Source of the DNA: CAVQZC01 sp963718315
GTDB taxonomy: Bacteria; Actinomycetota; Thermoleophilia; Gaiellales; JAICJC01
NCBI GenBank assembly: GCA_963718315.1
Contig: CAVQZC010000007.1
Span: 372,001-436,000 of the forward strand
Reading direction: 5' to 3'
Length of the DNA stretch: 64,000 nucleotides
Shown here one piece after another: positions 1 through 8,897 of the stretch. How positions within the stretch are numbered: the stretch's first letter is position 1; every line of letters begins with the position of its first letter. Position numbers and translations under genes: made by a program. The notes beneath the pieces were generated by a model that worked only from the letters and a program-made list of their open reading frames with translations, searched no databases and was not told the origin of the DNA.

Positions 1-408
1 CGACACGGCGGCGGTTGGCGCGGGGTCGACCCGTTGGTGGTCGAGCCGCCGCGTCAGGCCCAGGAAGTGCGTCACCACGACTCCCACCTCCGGCGGCCCC
101 GGCGACCACGACGCCAGCAGCGTGCCGTCGGCCTGCAGGTGGCGGAGCACGGCGTTCAGGTCGGGGTTCGGCCGGACGTAGACCGGGATGTGCTCCTCGT
201 AGTAGCGGGCCAGCTCGGCCCGCCACGTGTTCACGTCACCGTCAGCCCAGGCCTCGAGGGCGGCCAGCGCCTCCGAGCGATCCGCCGGGATGGTTGCGAG
301 GTCGAGCGGCTTCACGCGCCCCAACCGGCGGGCCAGGTGATCGACGGCGTCTGTCCACAGCCGATCGACGGGAGCCAGCGCGTCCTCGGAGAAGATGACC
401 GCCTTCAC
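1..408 (-). CDS. HAD-like hydrolase, 3' end cut by the window edge
   Basis: Reading frame open from a GTG at 408 to base 1, so only the first 136 codons are visible. The start (VKAVIFSEDALAP) sits where HAD phosphatases carry DxDxT, but the nucleophile aspartate is replaced (FSED). A helical cap-like stretch follows, then GTLLASWSPG, which resembles HAD motif II with its Ser/Thr. This suggests a degenerate or non-phosphatase HAD protein. The family call is from pattern only. A TACCCT box (417-422, reverse strand) lies 8 nt before the GTG and no Shine-Dalgarno is seen, so the mRNA may be leaderless. Confidence 0.45.
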   Translation of the reverse strand, partial: MKAVIFSEDALAPVDRLWTDAVDHLARRLGRVKPLDLATIPADRSEALAALEAWADGDVNTWRAELARYYEEHIPVYVRPNPDLNAVLRHLQADGTLLASWSPGPPEVGVVVTHFLGLTRRLDHQRVDPAPTAAVS

Positions 409-487
409 GGCGTCGGAGGGTAGCCGGGGCCTCGTGTTGGCAGAGGCACCTGGGGCTGCACCACGTGGCGGTAGTCGCTCGGCGGGT

Positions 488-504
488 GTCACGGGAGTCG
501 TGAC
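488..504. promoter_or_regulatory. 17-bp dyad GTCACG-N5-CGTGAC
   Basis: Perfect 6-bp inverted repeat with a 5-base spacer in the gap between the divergent HAD-like gene and the secreted Ig-repeat gene. Spacing and position suit a dimeric repressor site. No regulator is assigned. Confidence 0.35.
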
Positions 505-603
505 TGATCTGCGGCTGCCTCCGTGCGGATCGTGTCTGGATCCGTTGCGAGGGGTGGGGGCAGGATCAGATCGACCCCGCGTTACCCCCTCGAAAGGAAC
601 GTT

Positions 604-3201
604 GTGCTGCTCCAACCTCTCCGACTGGCCGCGGCCGGGCTGCTTGCTGTGCTCATCCCGGCTGTCGCCATGACACCTGCTGCGCACGCAGGCACCTACT
701 CCCTGACCACCAACACCAGGTCGGTGATCGACGGCTGGGCGTTGACCTCCGACCCGAGCTTCTTCGGATGCTCGGTGGCGAGCCACCCTGGCCCCTGTGC
801 CGACTCCGACGTCCCCAGCCCGACCCCGCTGCGCATCCTCGGCAAGGGTTCGGTCACGACCGGCGACAACGCGCGGTGGTACTGGGTGGCGCCGCCGACC
901 GTCTCGATCGACTCGGCCCGCGTCTCGGTGACGTACACGGCGGGTGCCGACACCCTGGTCTACTTCAAGAGCCGCCTCCGCAGCCAGACGTTCGACCACG
1001 TGAACCGAACGCACTCGGCGAGGGGCTCGGGCACCGAGACGTGGTCGGTGCCGGCCGGGATGGAGGCGCTGGGCGTGTTTCTCGAGGCAAGCAGCGGTGC
1101 GAACCTCTCCGACAAGTGGGCGAACACGATCCGCGTCGATACGTTCACGGCGACGCTGCGGGACGACACACCGCCGACCGCCTCGTTGTCGGGGTCGCTG
1201 GCGGGCGACGCCTGGCTGCGAGGGTCGCAGCCGGTGTGCCTCCATGTCTCCGCCGCGGACGAAGGGGCCGGTGTCTCGTCGGCCGCCATCGTGGATGGAA
1301 ACCAGGCGGTGCTCGATTCCGATCAGGTCGCGAAGCAGAGCGGCCGCCAGCCGGGCAAGCCGGATTACGACGGAACGCTCTGCCTGACGCCTTCCGCGCT
1401 CGGCGACGGCGCCCACCCCTACGTGGTGCGCGTGGCCGACGGCGCCGGCGAGATGACGGAGATGCCGTTCACGGTCGACGTCGACACCACCGCCCCGACC
1501 GCCGCCGACCTGGCGCCGGCGTCTGCGACGACCGATCGCCGGGCACCGGTGTCGTTCTCGGTCGATCCCGGGCCCAGCGGCCTGGCGAGCTTCGGGGCCA
1601 CCGTGGACGGCGTGCCGATGACGGTCACCGGAAACCGGGCCAGCTACCTGCCGGCCGCTGACCTCGCGTACGGGAGCCACCTCGTCCAGTGGAGCGCGAC
1701 CGACGTGGCGGGGAACGTCCGCGACGGGTTCTGGACGTTCGCCGTGGCCGACGACAGCCCGCCGCAGCTGACGGACGCCGTGCCCGCGGACGGCTGGAGC
1801 TCGGAGATCAGGCGGCCTGCGATCGGCTTCCATGTGTCCGATGCCGGCACCGGTATCGATCCCACCACCCTGCACGTGATCCTTGACGGGACGGACGTGG
1901 CCGCGGTGGGGTCGTTCACGGACGGCGTGTTCAGCTACACGCCGGCCGTCGATCTGGGCTTCGGCATGCACTCGGTTCGCGTGTCGGTCTCCGACCTGTC
2001 GGGCAACCCGATGACGCCCGCGACCTGGTCGTTCGGAGTGGTCGACGCCACTGCCCCGGCGATCGCCGACGTCCGTCCCGACGACGGCAGCTCGAGCTCG
2101 GATCGAACGCCGACCATCGGGTTCGCGGTGACCGACGCAGGCACCGGTGTCGACCCGGCGTCCCTTCAGGTGACCCTCGACGGCCAGGACATCACCGCCC
2201 GCGGGCAGCTCGCCGGCGGCCGCTTCGGCTACACGCCGGCCACGCCGCTGGGGTACGGCACGCACGTGCTGACGGCCCGCGCCGCCGACCGGGCAGGCAA
2301 CGCCTCGGATGTCGCCCGCTGGTCGTTCGAGGTGCGCGACGAGACAGCTCCGGTTGTGACCGGCCGGCTGCCGGCGGACGGCTCGACGGTGCCCGGTGCG
2401 GTGACGATCGGGTTCGACGTCAGCGATGCGGGCGTTGGACTGGACTCGGCGAGCCTCCGTGTGCTCGTTGACGGCTCCGATGTCACCAGCTGGGGAGACC
2501 TGTCCGCCGGCCGGTTCCGGTACTCACCCGGCAACCTGGGCGCGGGTGTCCACACCATCTCGGTGACGGCGGCCGACCGGTCCGGCAACCAGGTGGGCCC
2601 CGTGACCTGGCAGTTCGAGGTTGCCAACCCTGCGACGCTGCGGATCGGGTTCGAGCCGGCTCCTGCCAGCATCGTCTCCGGGCAGAAGGCCTTCCTGAGC
2701 GTTCGCGCGACGTCGAACGGCGTCGCCCTGGCGGGCAGCGAGGTGCGCATATCCATTCGTGTCGCAGGTCAGCCCACCTACGGGCCGGCGCGCCTGATGA
2801 CGACGTCGGCGACTGGCGAGATCCGCTGGCAGATCGCTCCTGGACGGAACACCAGCTATCGGGTCGAGCTGGCGGCGGATCCGTCCGTGGCAGCCGCGCA
2901 CACGGTGGTGGTGCGCCAGCACACGACGCTGGTCGCATCCCACGGCCGGATCGGCCATGGGCACCCCCTGGTGCTGGCCGGCAGCGTGCGGCCCGCGCAT
3001 GCCGGCGGGATCGTCCACCTGCAGCTGCTCACCGCGCGCGGCTGGGTGACGGTCGCCAGCCCGCGGTTGAGCCGTGCGTCGGGATTCAGGGCGACGGTCG
3101 TGCCCCGGGTTCGCGGCACCTACGTCTTCCGGGCACTCACGTCGGCCACGTCCGCCAACGCGGCAGGCGAGAGCGGCACGGTAACCGTCCACGTTACGTA
3201 G
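604..3201 (+). CDS. Secreted multidomain protein with Ig-like repeats
   Basis: 865 aa. GTG 604 is preferred over the GTG at 523 because GAAAGGAAC lies just upstream and translation then opens with a clean Sec signal peptide ending AAHA, about residue 27. An N-terminal region of about 260 residues is followed by four similar repeats of 90-98 residues (about 293-382, 382-480, 480-578, 578-674). Each begins like DTTAPT or DATAPA, contains GFxVSDAGTG(I/V)D, and ends in DxxGN-x-WxFxV, the pattern of bacterial Ig-like repeats. A C-terminal beta-rich region of about 190 residues follows. There is no LPXTG anchor or membrane segment at the end, so the protein is probably released or held non-covalently. 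Adhesion or polymer binding is only an inference. A strong hairpin follows the stop. Confidence 0.75.
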   Translation: MLLQPLRLAAAGLLAVLIPAVAMTPAAHAGTYSLTTNTRSVIDGWALTSDPSFFGCSVASHPGPCADSDVPSPTPLRILGKGSVTTGDNARWYWVAPPTVSIDSARVSVTYTAGADTLVYFKSRLRSQTFDHVNRTHSARGSGTETWSVPAGMEALGVFLEASSGANLSDKWANTIRVDTFTATLRDDTPPTASLSGSLAGDAWLRGSQPVCLHVSAADEGAGVSSAAIVDGNQAVLDSDQVAKQSGRQPGKPDYDGTLCLTPSALGDGAHPYVVRVADGAGEMTEMPFTVDVDTTAPTAADLAPASATTDRRAPVSFSVDPGPSGLASFGATVDGVPMTVTGNRASYLPAADLAYGSHLVQWSATDVAGNVRDGFWTFAVADDSPPQLTDAVPADGWSSEIRRPAIGFHVSDAGTGIDPTTLHVILDGTDVAAVGSFTDGVFSYTPAVDLGFGMHSVRVSVSDLSGNPMTPATWSFGVVDATAPAIADVRPDDGSSSSDRTPTIGFAVTDAGTGVDPASLQVTLDGQDITARGQLAGGRFGYTPATPLGYGTHVLTARAADRAGNASDVARWSFEVRDETAPVVTGRLPADGSTVPGAVTIGFDVSDAGVGLDSASLRVLVDGSDVTSWGDLSAGRFRYSPGNLGAGVHTISVTAADRSGNQVGPVTWQFEVANPATLRIGFEPAPASIVSGQKAFLSVRATSNGVALAGSEVRISIRVAGQPTYGPARLMTTSATGEIRWQIAPGRNTSYRVELAADPSVAAAHTVVVRQHTTLVASHGRIGHGHPLVLAGSVRPAHAGGIVHLQLLTARGWVTVASPRLSRASGFRATVVPRVRGTYVFRALTSATSANAAGESGTVTVHVT

Positions 3202-3210
3202 GGCGGACAA

Positions 3211-3245
3211 GCGGCCGGCCGGGTGGCACAGACCCGGCCGGCCGC
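3211..3245 (+). terminator. Strong 13-bp GC hairpin terminator
   Basis: Starts 10 bases after the stop of the Ig-repeat gene: GCGGCCGGCCGGG (3211-3223), a 9-base loop, then its exact complement (3233-3245). There is no U tract, as is common for terminator hairpins in GC-rich actinobacteria. Confidence 0.6.
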
Positions 3246-3294
3246 GCTGGTTCCTGCCGGAGGGACGGCGGGGCTGCTCGGTAGAATCCGTCAG

Positions 3295-4032
3295 GTGGGC
3301 GCGCATCGTTTCGAGGCAATCATTCTCACCGTCGGCGACGAGATCACGTCGGGCGACATCGAGAACAGCAACGGCAGCTGGCTGGCACAGCAGCTCGCCG
3401 AGCTGGGCGTGCACGTGCGGATGATGGCGGCGGTCGGCGACGACGTCGAGGAGATTGCCCGCTTCGTCGAACAGCAGCGTGACCGCTGCGACGTCCTGAT
3501 CGTGACCGGCGGCCTGGGCGGGACGCCGGACGACGTCACCCGCGACGGAATCGCCCGCGCGTTCGGGGTGGGGCTGGCCGTGGATCAGGTTGCGCTCGAA
3601 CGGTTGCAGGCGAAGTTCGCGGAAGGCCTGCACGACTACGTGACCCGGTTTGCCGAGCTGCCGGAGGGCGCAACCCCGATCCGCAACCCGCTCGGCGGGG
3701 CGCCCGGCTTTCGGATCGGCACTGTTCGCGTGCTGCCCGGCGTCCCGGCCGAGATGCGCGGCACGTTCGAGGAGCTGCGCCAGGAGCTCGCCGACGAGGG
3801 TGCTCAGCCGATCCGCACCGTTCGCCTGTCGTACCGGACGACCGAGTCGGAGATCGTGTCCGTGCTCGAGGAGGCCACCACCACTCACCCTGCGGTAACG
3901 GTCGGCAGCTATCCGCTGTTCGACGGCGGCCAGCGCAGGGTCGACATCGTGCTGAAGTCCCAGGACAGCGCCGCGCTGGGTGCGGCGGAGACGTGGTTCG
4001 GCGACCAGCTCGCAGGGGTTCCGGCGGGGTAG
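3295..4032 (+). CDS. CinA-like molybdopterin-binding domain protein
   Basis: 245 aa, about the size of the CinA N-terminal domain alone; the C-terminal amidohydrolase domain is absent. Seen: ILTVGDEITSGDIENSN near the N-terminus, VTGGLGGTPDDVTRD in the middle and GVPAEMR later, which are hallmarks of the MoaB/Mog/CinA fold. Members bind molybdopterin or hydrolyse nucleotide-type substrates such as ADP-ribose. The exact role here is unknown. GTG 3295 is chosen because TAGAAT (3282-3287) ends 7 bases before it, giving a leaderless start; an in-frame upstream start at 3223 lies inside the terminator hairpin. The stop shares one base with the pcrA start, so the two are probably translationally coupled. 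Confidence 0.8.
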   Translation: MGAHRFEAIILTVGDEITSGDIENSNGSWLAQQLAELGVHVRMMAAVGDDVEEIARFVEQQRDRCDVLIVTGGLGGTPDDVTRDGIARAFGVGLAVDQVALERLQAKFAEGLHDYVTRFAELPEGATPIRNPLGGAPGFRIGTVRVLPGVPAEMRGTFEELRQELADEGAQPIRTVRLSYRTTESEIVSVLEEATTTHPAVTVGSYPLFDGGQRRVDIVLKSQDSAALGAAETWFGDQLAGVPAG

Positions 4033-6200
4033 TGCCCACCGCCATCGATCTCGAGACGCTGAATCCCCAGCAGCGAGACGCGGTTACCCACACCGAGGGG
4101 CCGTTGCTGGTGATCGCTGGGGCAGGCTCCGGCAAGACCCGGGTGCTGACTCACCGGATCGCCCACCTGATCGCCGAGGGCAAGGCGTCGGAGTCGGAGA
4201 TCCTCGCCATCACGTTCACCAACCGGGCGGCCACCGAGATGAAGGAGCGCGTCGAGCGGCTCGTCGGCGGCCGGCTGGCGGCGCGGATGTGGGTGATGAC
4301 CTTCCACTCGGCCTGCGGGAGGATCCTGCGCCGGGATGCGGCCCGCCTCGGCTACCGCTCGACGTTCACGATCTACGACCAGGCCGACCAGGTACGCCTC
4401 GTCAAGAGCTGCATCGAGGATCTCGGCCTCGATCCCAAGCGGTTCGTGCCGCGCGCGGTGCACGGCGCGATCTCCCGGGCCAAGGACCGGCTGCTGACCG
4501 CAGCAGCGTATGGCGACCAGATCGGCTCGTTCTTCGAGCAGACGGTGGCCCAGACCTACGAGCTCTACGAGCGGCGCATGTACGAGGCCAACGCGATGGA
4601 CTTCGACGACCTGATCATGAAGACGGTGATGCTGCTGGAGTCGGTGCCGGAGTCGCGAGCCGCCTGGCAGAAGGCGTTCCGCTACGTGATGGTCGACGAG
4701 TACCAGGACACCAACCACGCCCAGTTCAAGCTGGTCTCGATCATGGCCGAGCAGCACAAGAACATCGCGGTGGTCGGCGACCAGGACCAGTCGATCTACG
4801 CGTTTCGCGGCGCCGACATCCGCAACATCGCCGAGTTCGAGCAGGACTTCCCCAACGCGTACGTGGTCGCCCTCGAGCAGAACTACCGGTCGACGCAGAC
4901 CATCCTCGACTCGGCCAACGCGGTCATCGCCCACAACCAGCAGCGCAAGCCCAAGCAGCTGTGGTCGGACCTCGGCACCGGCAACCCGGTGCGCGTGGTC
5001 GAGGCCGAGGACGAGCACGCCGAGGCGCGGTACGTGGCGGGCCGCATCCAGTCGGCGCTCGACGACGGCAACGCACCCTCGGAGGTCGCGGTCTTCTACC
5101 GGATGAACGCCCAGTCACGGGTGCTGGAGGACCTGCTGACCCGCCAGGGGCTCGACTACCGGGTGATCGGCGGCCCCAAGTTCTACGAGCGGGCCGAGAT
5201 CAAGGACGCGATCGCCTACCTGCAGACGATCGACAACCCGGCCGACGAGCTGTCGCTGCGCCGGATCGTCAACCAGCCGCGGCGCGGGATCGGCACCACG
5301 AGCATCGATCGCCTTTCGACCTGGGCGCGGATGCTCGACGCGTCGCTGTGGGAGGCGGTCGCCGATGTCGAGAACGCGCCGCTGGGGCCGGCGGCGGTCA
5401 CCAGCATCGGCAAGTTCCGCGACCTGGTGACGGGCTGGCGCGAGGACGCCCCGAACCTGTCTGTCGCTGACCTGCTCGAGCGCGTGCTGTCCGAGAGCGG
5501 CTACATGGACGTGCTCGAGGCCGAGCGCACGATCGAGTCGCAGGGCAGGCAGGAGAACCTGCGCGAGCTGGTCGGCGTCGCCCGCGAGTTCGAGGCCCGC
5601 GGCGAGGAGGAGGCCACCGGCCTGTCGTCGTTCCTCCAGGAGATCTCGCTCTACACCGATCAGGACGACCTGGACGACGACCGCGGGCGGGTGACCCTGA
5701 TGACGCTGCACAACGCCAAGGGGCTGGAGTTCCCCGTCGTCTTCGTGATCGGCCTCGAGGAGGGGTTGTTCCCGCACCAGCGCTCGCTCGACGAGCACAA
5801 CGAGGAGGAGGAGCGGCGGCTCTGCTACGTGGGCATGACCCGGGCCCAGCGCGAGCTGACGCTCGTCTACGCCCGGTCGCGCACGATCTTCGGCGCCCGC
5901 AGCTTCAACCTGCCCTCGCGCTTCCTGGACGAGCTGCCCGCGGAGGGAGTGGAGTGGGACCGCCCGCAACCGGCATGGTCGGTGGCGCCGCGGCGAGTCG
6001 AGACGACGAGGGCGTTCCGGGTGCCCGAGAGGGTGGCGCCGCCGGCGCTGTCGATCGGCGACGAGGTTCGGCACGAGAGCCTGGGGGAGGGCGTCGTCAC
6101 CGATCTCGACCAGCGCGACGGGATCGTGGTGGTGCGGTTCCGAGAGGATCGCTCCGAGCGCCGGCTGGTGCTTGGCTACGCACCCCTCGTGAAGATCTAG
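4032..6200 (+). CDS. pcrA: ATP-dependent DNA helicase PcrA/UvrD (superfamily I)
   Basis: 722 aa, the usual size. All SF1A motifs are visible: Walker A GAGSGKT (residues 30-36), TFTNRAA, VDEYQDTN (about 220), VVGDQDQSIYAFRGAD, QNYRST, MTLHNAKGLEFPVVF and RRLCYVGMTRAQ. A Tudor-like C-terminal domain (DEVRHESLGEGVV onward) binds RNA polymerase in PcrA homologues. It is a 3'-5' helicase for repair, replication restart and removal of stalled complexes. GTG 4032 overlaps the TAG of the CinA-like gene by one base. Its stop is interleaved with the stop of the convergent NlpC/P60 gene in a shared CTAG (6197-6200). Confidence 0.95.
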   Translation: MPTAIDLETLNPQQRDAVTHTEGPLLVIAGAGSGKTRVLTHRIAHLIAEGKASESEILAITFTNRAATEMKERVERLVGGRLAARMWVMTFHSACGRILRRDAARLGYRSTFTIYDQADQVRLVKSCIEDLGLDPKRFVPRAVHGAISRAKDRLLTAAAYGDQIGSFFEQTVAQTYELYERRMYEANAMDFDDLIMKTVMLLESVPESRAAWQKAFRYVMVDEYQDTNHAQFKLVSIMAEQHKNIAVVGDQDQSIYAFRGADIRNIAEFEQDFPNAYVVALEQNYRSTQTILDSANAVIAHNQQRKPKQLWSDLGTGNPVRVVEAEDEHAEARYVAGRIQSALDDGNAPSEVAVFYRMNAQSRVLEDLLTRQGLDYRVIGGPKFYERAEIKDAIAYLQTIDNPADELSLRRIVNQPRRGIGTTSIDRLSTWARMLDASLWEAVADVENAPLGPAAVTSIGKFRDLVTGWREDAPNLSVADLLERVLSESGYMDVLEAERTIESQGRQENLRELVGVAREFEARGEEEATGLSSFLQEISLYTDQDDLDDDRGRVTLMTLHNAKGLEFPVVFVIGLEEGLFPHQRSLDEHNEEEERRLCYVGMTRAQRELTLVYARSRTIFGARSFNLPSRFLDELPAEGVEWDRPQPAWSVAPRRVETTRAFRVPERVAPPALSIGDEVRHESLGEGVVTDLDQRDGIVVVRFREDRSERRLVLGYAPLVKI

Positions 6201-7306
6201 GAGACCCGGACGGCCCCGTCGTAGTGGTGGCGGAACCAGCCGCGAAGGACGCCGTCCTGCACACGGGCTCCTGTATGCGGCGACTGGATGAACCACTCGT
6301 GACCGACCCAGATCGCAACGTGCCCGAGACGGTGGAAGAACACCAGATCGCCCGGCCGCAGGCGGTCGAGCGGCACGTGGGGGCCGGCGTGCCACTGCTG
6401 GTAGGTGACGCGGGGAACGCGGATGCCGAGGCGCTTGTAGACGTAGTAGACGAGCCCCGAGCAGTCGAACCCGGTACGCCGGCTCGCCCCGCCCCACGTG
6501 TAGCGGATCCCGATCTGGTGCCTGGCGACCGCGACCGCCCGCTGTCCGATCGGCGCCACCGGGGTACCGGGGACGTGGGCCAGGGGATGACGCAGCCGGA
6601 CCAGTGTCCGGCGGGTGACGGTCCCCGTCACCGGCAGCCGGTGACTCCGCTGGAACGAGCGCACGGCGGCCTGGGTCTGGGGGCCGAACGCCCCGTCGGC
6701 GGTGATGCCGAGCATTCGCTGGTAGGAGCGGACGGTGCTGCCGGCGGCGCCGATCCCCAGCGGGTGGAACCGCCATGCGTGGTGGTGGTGGCGCCGGGCT
6801 CCCGGATGCCGCAGCAGCACCAACGTCCGGTGGTTCACCCGTCCGCTGACCCAGATCCCTCGTGCGTGCTGGAACCGCGCGACAGCCGCGGCGGTTGAGG
6901 CTCCGTAGACCCCGTTGGGATGCAACCCCAGCAGGTGCTGGATCTGACGTACAAGGGGGCCCCGCATCCCGATCCGGAAGCCAGGCCAGAACCGCGCACC
7001 GGGATGGGGCCGCACCTTCGGATGGCGCAGCAGCACCCAGGTGCGGCGGTCGACTACCCCGGTGGCAGCCACGTGGCGCGACCGCTGGAACCGGATCACT
7101 CCGCCCCGGGTCCTTGGGCCGAACATGCCGTCCGACGGGAGGTGCAGCAGATGCTGCACCTCCCGAACCGGACGCCCATGCGCTCCTTCGTGGAGTCCTG
7201 CCGCCCCCAGGGCGCCGTCAGGCATGGCAAGCCCCAGGCATACCAGGAAACCGATGGCGAAGCCCGTGCCAGGCCGCCACCCGATACTGCGGTGAAACGT
7301 GTTCAA
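6197..7306 (-). CDS. Secreted NlpC/P60 endopeptidase with three peptidoglycan-binding repeats
   Basis: 369 aa from a TTG at 7306 preceded by AAGGGGG; an in-frame start at 7339 lies further upstream. A signal-type segment (FAIGFLVCLGLAMPDGALG) is followed by three PG_binding_1 repeats, each with the (V/S)(Q/Y)xxLG-x-DGxFGPxT-x-FQ pattern and separated by His-rich linkers. A C-terminal NlpC/P60 domain has catalytic FDCSGL and the histidine in LGHVAIWVG. This family cleaves gamma-D-Glu-diamino-acid bonds in peptidoglycan stem peptides outside the membrane. The gene is convergent with pcrA, overlapping by 4 bases. It may act in cell separation or wall turnover. Confidence 0.9.
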   Translation of the reverse strand: MNTFHRSIGWRPGTGFAIGFLVCLGLAMPDGALGAAGLHEGAHGRPVREVQHLLHLPSDGMFGPRTRGGVIRFQRSRHVAATGVVDRRTWVLLRHPKVRPHPGARFWPGFRIGMRGPLVRQIQHLLGLHPNGVYGASTAAAVARFQHARGIWVSGRVNHRTLVLLRHPGARRHHHHAWRFHPLGIGAAGSTVRSYQRMLGITADGAFGPQTQAAVRSFQRSHRLPVTGTVTRRTLVRLRHPLAHVPGTPVAPIGQRAVAVARHQIGIRYTWGGASRRTGFDCSGLVYYVYKRLGIRVPRVTYQQWHAGPHVPLDRLRPGDLVFFHRLGHVAIWVGHEWFIQSPHTGARVQDGVLRGWFRHHYDGAVRVS

Positions 7307-7446
7307 CGTGCCCCCTTGCTGCGGCTTCACCGTAGGCACGGGGTGCTAGCAGAGCATGAGATCCCCGTAAGGAATCGGTGATTCACCGGTTCTGCGGCCA
7401 GGGGCGCGGCGGAAGGCGGCTCACTGGTATCCTGAGCGCCGACCCG

Positions 7447-7519
7447 GGGCGGTTAGCTCAGTTGGGAGAGCACCAGCTCGACAAGCTGGGGGTCACTGGT
7501 TCGAGCCCAGTACCGCCCA
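7447..7519 (+). tRNA. tRNA-Val (anticodon GAC)
   Basis: Complete 73-nt cloverleaf: acceptor GGGCGGT/ACCGCCC, D-stem GCTC/GAGC, anticodon stem CCAGC/GCTGG with loop TCGACAA (anticodon GAC, 34-36), a 5-nt variable loop and T-stem ACTGG/CCAGT with TTCGAGC. The discriminator is A7519 and no CCA is encoded. Its 3' 45 bases are repeated at 10627-10671, marking it as the attachment site of an integrative element. Confidence 0.95.
7475..7519 (+). repeat. attL: 3' portion of tRNA-Val, 45-bp direct repeat
   Basis: Identical over 45 bases to 10627-10671, running from the anticodon stem to the discriminator base. Divergence begins immediately after the repeat on both sides. Integration of this type restores an intact tRNA gene. 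Confidence 0.85.
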
Positions 7520-7558
7520 CTCCCCGCAATCTCGCTCCCCGTGCGAGGTTGCGACCGG

Positions 7559-8401
7559 TTAGAGCGAGCGGCGCAGGATGGTGGGTGCCGCCTCGGTGCA
7601 AGATGGGTGCAACCCAGATCCTTCGAGCTTGGGGCGAGCTTGGGTGATCGCGTCTGCCATCGGCGTGAGGGGTTGGAGGTGGGCGTCTGTGATGACGTGG
7701 CTGTAGCGGTCGTGCGTGCGGCTGGTCGAGTGTCCCATCATGGCGGCGATGTAGACGGCGGCGCGGCCTTCGTGGGCGAGCAGCGAGCAGTAGGTGTGGC
7801 GCAGGTCGTATGGCGTCGCGGCGACGCCCGCCTTCTTGGCTGCGGGCTTCCAGACGCGGTTGCGCCAGTTGCGAAGATCGACCGGTAGTCCTGTCGACGT
7901 CTGCAGGACTAGCTCGTCCGGCGCGGTCACTCGTGGCCGGTGCAGGGCGATGTCCGTGGCGAGCGGTGGGGCGAGGTCGACGACTCTGCGTAGGTGCGTC
8001 TTCGTCTGCTTCATCTCGCCGTAGGTGAACGCTCGATCGACGATCACGTGATGGTCGGTGACCGACTCCCACGAGAGCGCGAACGCTTCCTCGGGTCGCA
8101 AACCGGCATAGGCGAGCGGGCCGACCAGGACGACATCACGAACGGTCGGCATATGTGCGCGGATGCGTTCAACGTCGATGGGTGCCAGGGCGCGGGGACG
8201 AGCGATCAGGATGGGCAGCTTGCGGATACCTGTGCACGGGTTCGCCGGGAGTAGGCCGTCACGTACCGCGATGCCAAGACTGGCGGAGAGGACGGCCAGG
8301 GCGTGGTTGGCCTGCGTCGGGGAGGCCTTCGCGTCGACATCGAGTGCTCCCTCTGCTGGGGGGAGGGGGAGGTAGATGCCCGTATCGGGCGGGCGACGAA
8401 T
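7559..8401 (-). pseudogene. Tyrosine recombinase (integrase), 5'-truncated
   Basis: The frame from the ATG at 8152 gives 197 aa holding the catalytic domain: box I arginine in AGLRPEEAFAL, YDLRHTYCSLLAHEG (Tyr instead of the usual His before DLR), then MGHS and the nucleophile tyrosine in HDRYSHV. Integrase-like sequence continues upstream in the same frame, including LLPANPCTGIRKLP and a stretch typical of the end of the core-binding domain. It reaches a TAG at 8402-8404 without any ATG, GTG or TTG, and the N-terminal arm-binding domain is not found. I read this as a truncated integrase pseudogene; a short protein from 8152 would contain only the catalytic half. Its stop is 40 bases from the tRNA. 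Confidence 0.8.
7593..7620. repeat. 28-bp imperfect direct repeat, left copy
   Basis: Matches 10499-10526 at 24 of 28 positions, around the shared core TGGGTGCAAC. It lies 74 bases inside attL and overlaps the 3' end of the integrase frame. The pair could be recombinase arm-type sites, or the right copy could be the tail of a second, lost integrase. Confidence 0.5.
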
Positions 8402-8514
8402 CTACCGGTCACCGAGTCTGGCTGCAATCGGTGCCTGGAACGTCCGAGTGGCGCCGGTATTTTTGATCGCAGTGAATACGGGTGTGGCCGCATTCGGGTG
8501 CAGCCCCATGTCCG

Positions 8515-8697
8515 TTAGGGATGGGCGTGTCCGCGCCGACGCTTATCCACCTCAGTGATGGCGACTAGCGCGATTCCGGCCGTGATGATCCCGATCGCAA
8601 GCGCGGAGCTTGACCCGGTAAAGATCAGATCGACGCCAGCGAGCATCAGCACGACGGCCACAACGCTCAAAGCCCAGTGTGGGATATGCCGCGTCAT
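8515..8697 (-). CDS. Small membrane protein, 60 aa
   Basis: Begins MTRHIPHWALSVV. The ATG at 8697 is chosen because an excellent Shine-Dalgarno, AAAGGAGGTG, lies 5 bases upstream; a longer in-frame ORF reaching 8814 lacks one. Two hydrophobic helices (about residues 6-25 and 28-46) are followed by a basic tail KRRRGHAHP, predicting both ends in the cytoplasm. The family is not recognised. It lies in the integrative element between the integrase remnant and the phosphoesterase, so it is probably element cargo. Confidence 0.65.
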   Translation of the reverse strand: MTRHIPHWALSVVAVVLMLAGVDLIFTGSSSALAIGIITAGIALVAITEVDKRRRGHAHP

Positions 8698-8897
8698 CAG
8701 AACACCTCCTTTCGCTCTCGACGCTATGGCACGGCCCGGTGCTACGCATCCGGGTATCCACGGTTTCGACCTGCGTAGAATTACGGTGTTTCGCTTCGTT
8801 GATGCGGTGGACATTGTCGGGTGGCGTCGGTATCTTCGCCGGTGTGAGCACGACGACGGTGGGCACGTTGGCGAGTCCCTCGCCCTGTCGGGTCACG

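Noticed and set aside
7458..7530. Reverse-strand ORF with GTGLEPVTPSL near the tRNA
   Set aside because: This peptide is the well-known read-through of a tRNA gene's complement; the same string recurs at each tRNA-end copy (10625-10790).
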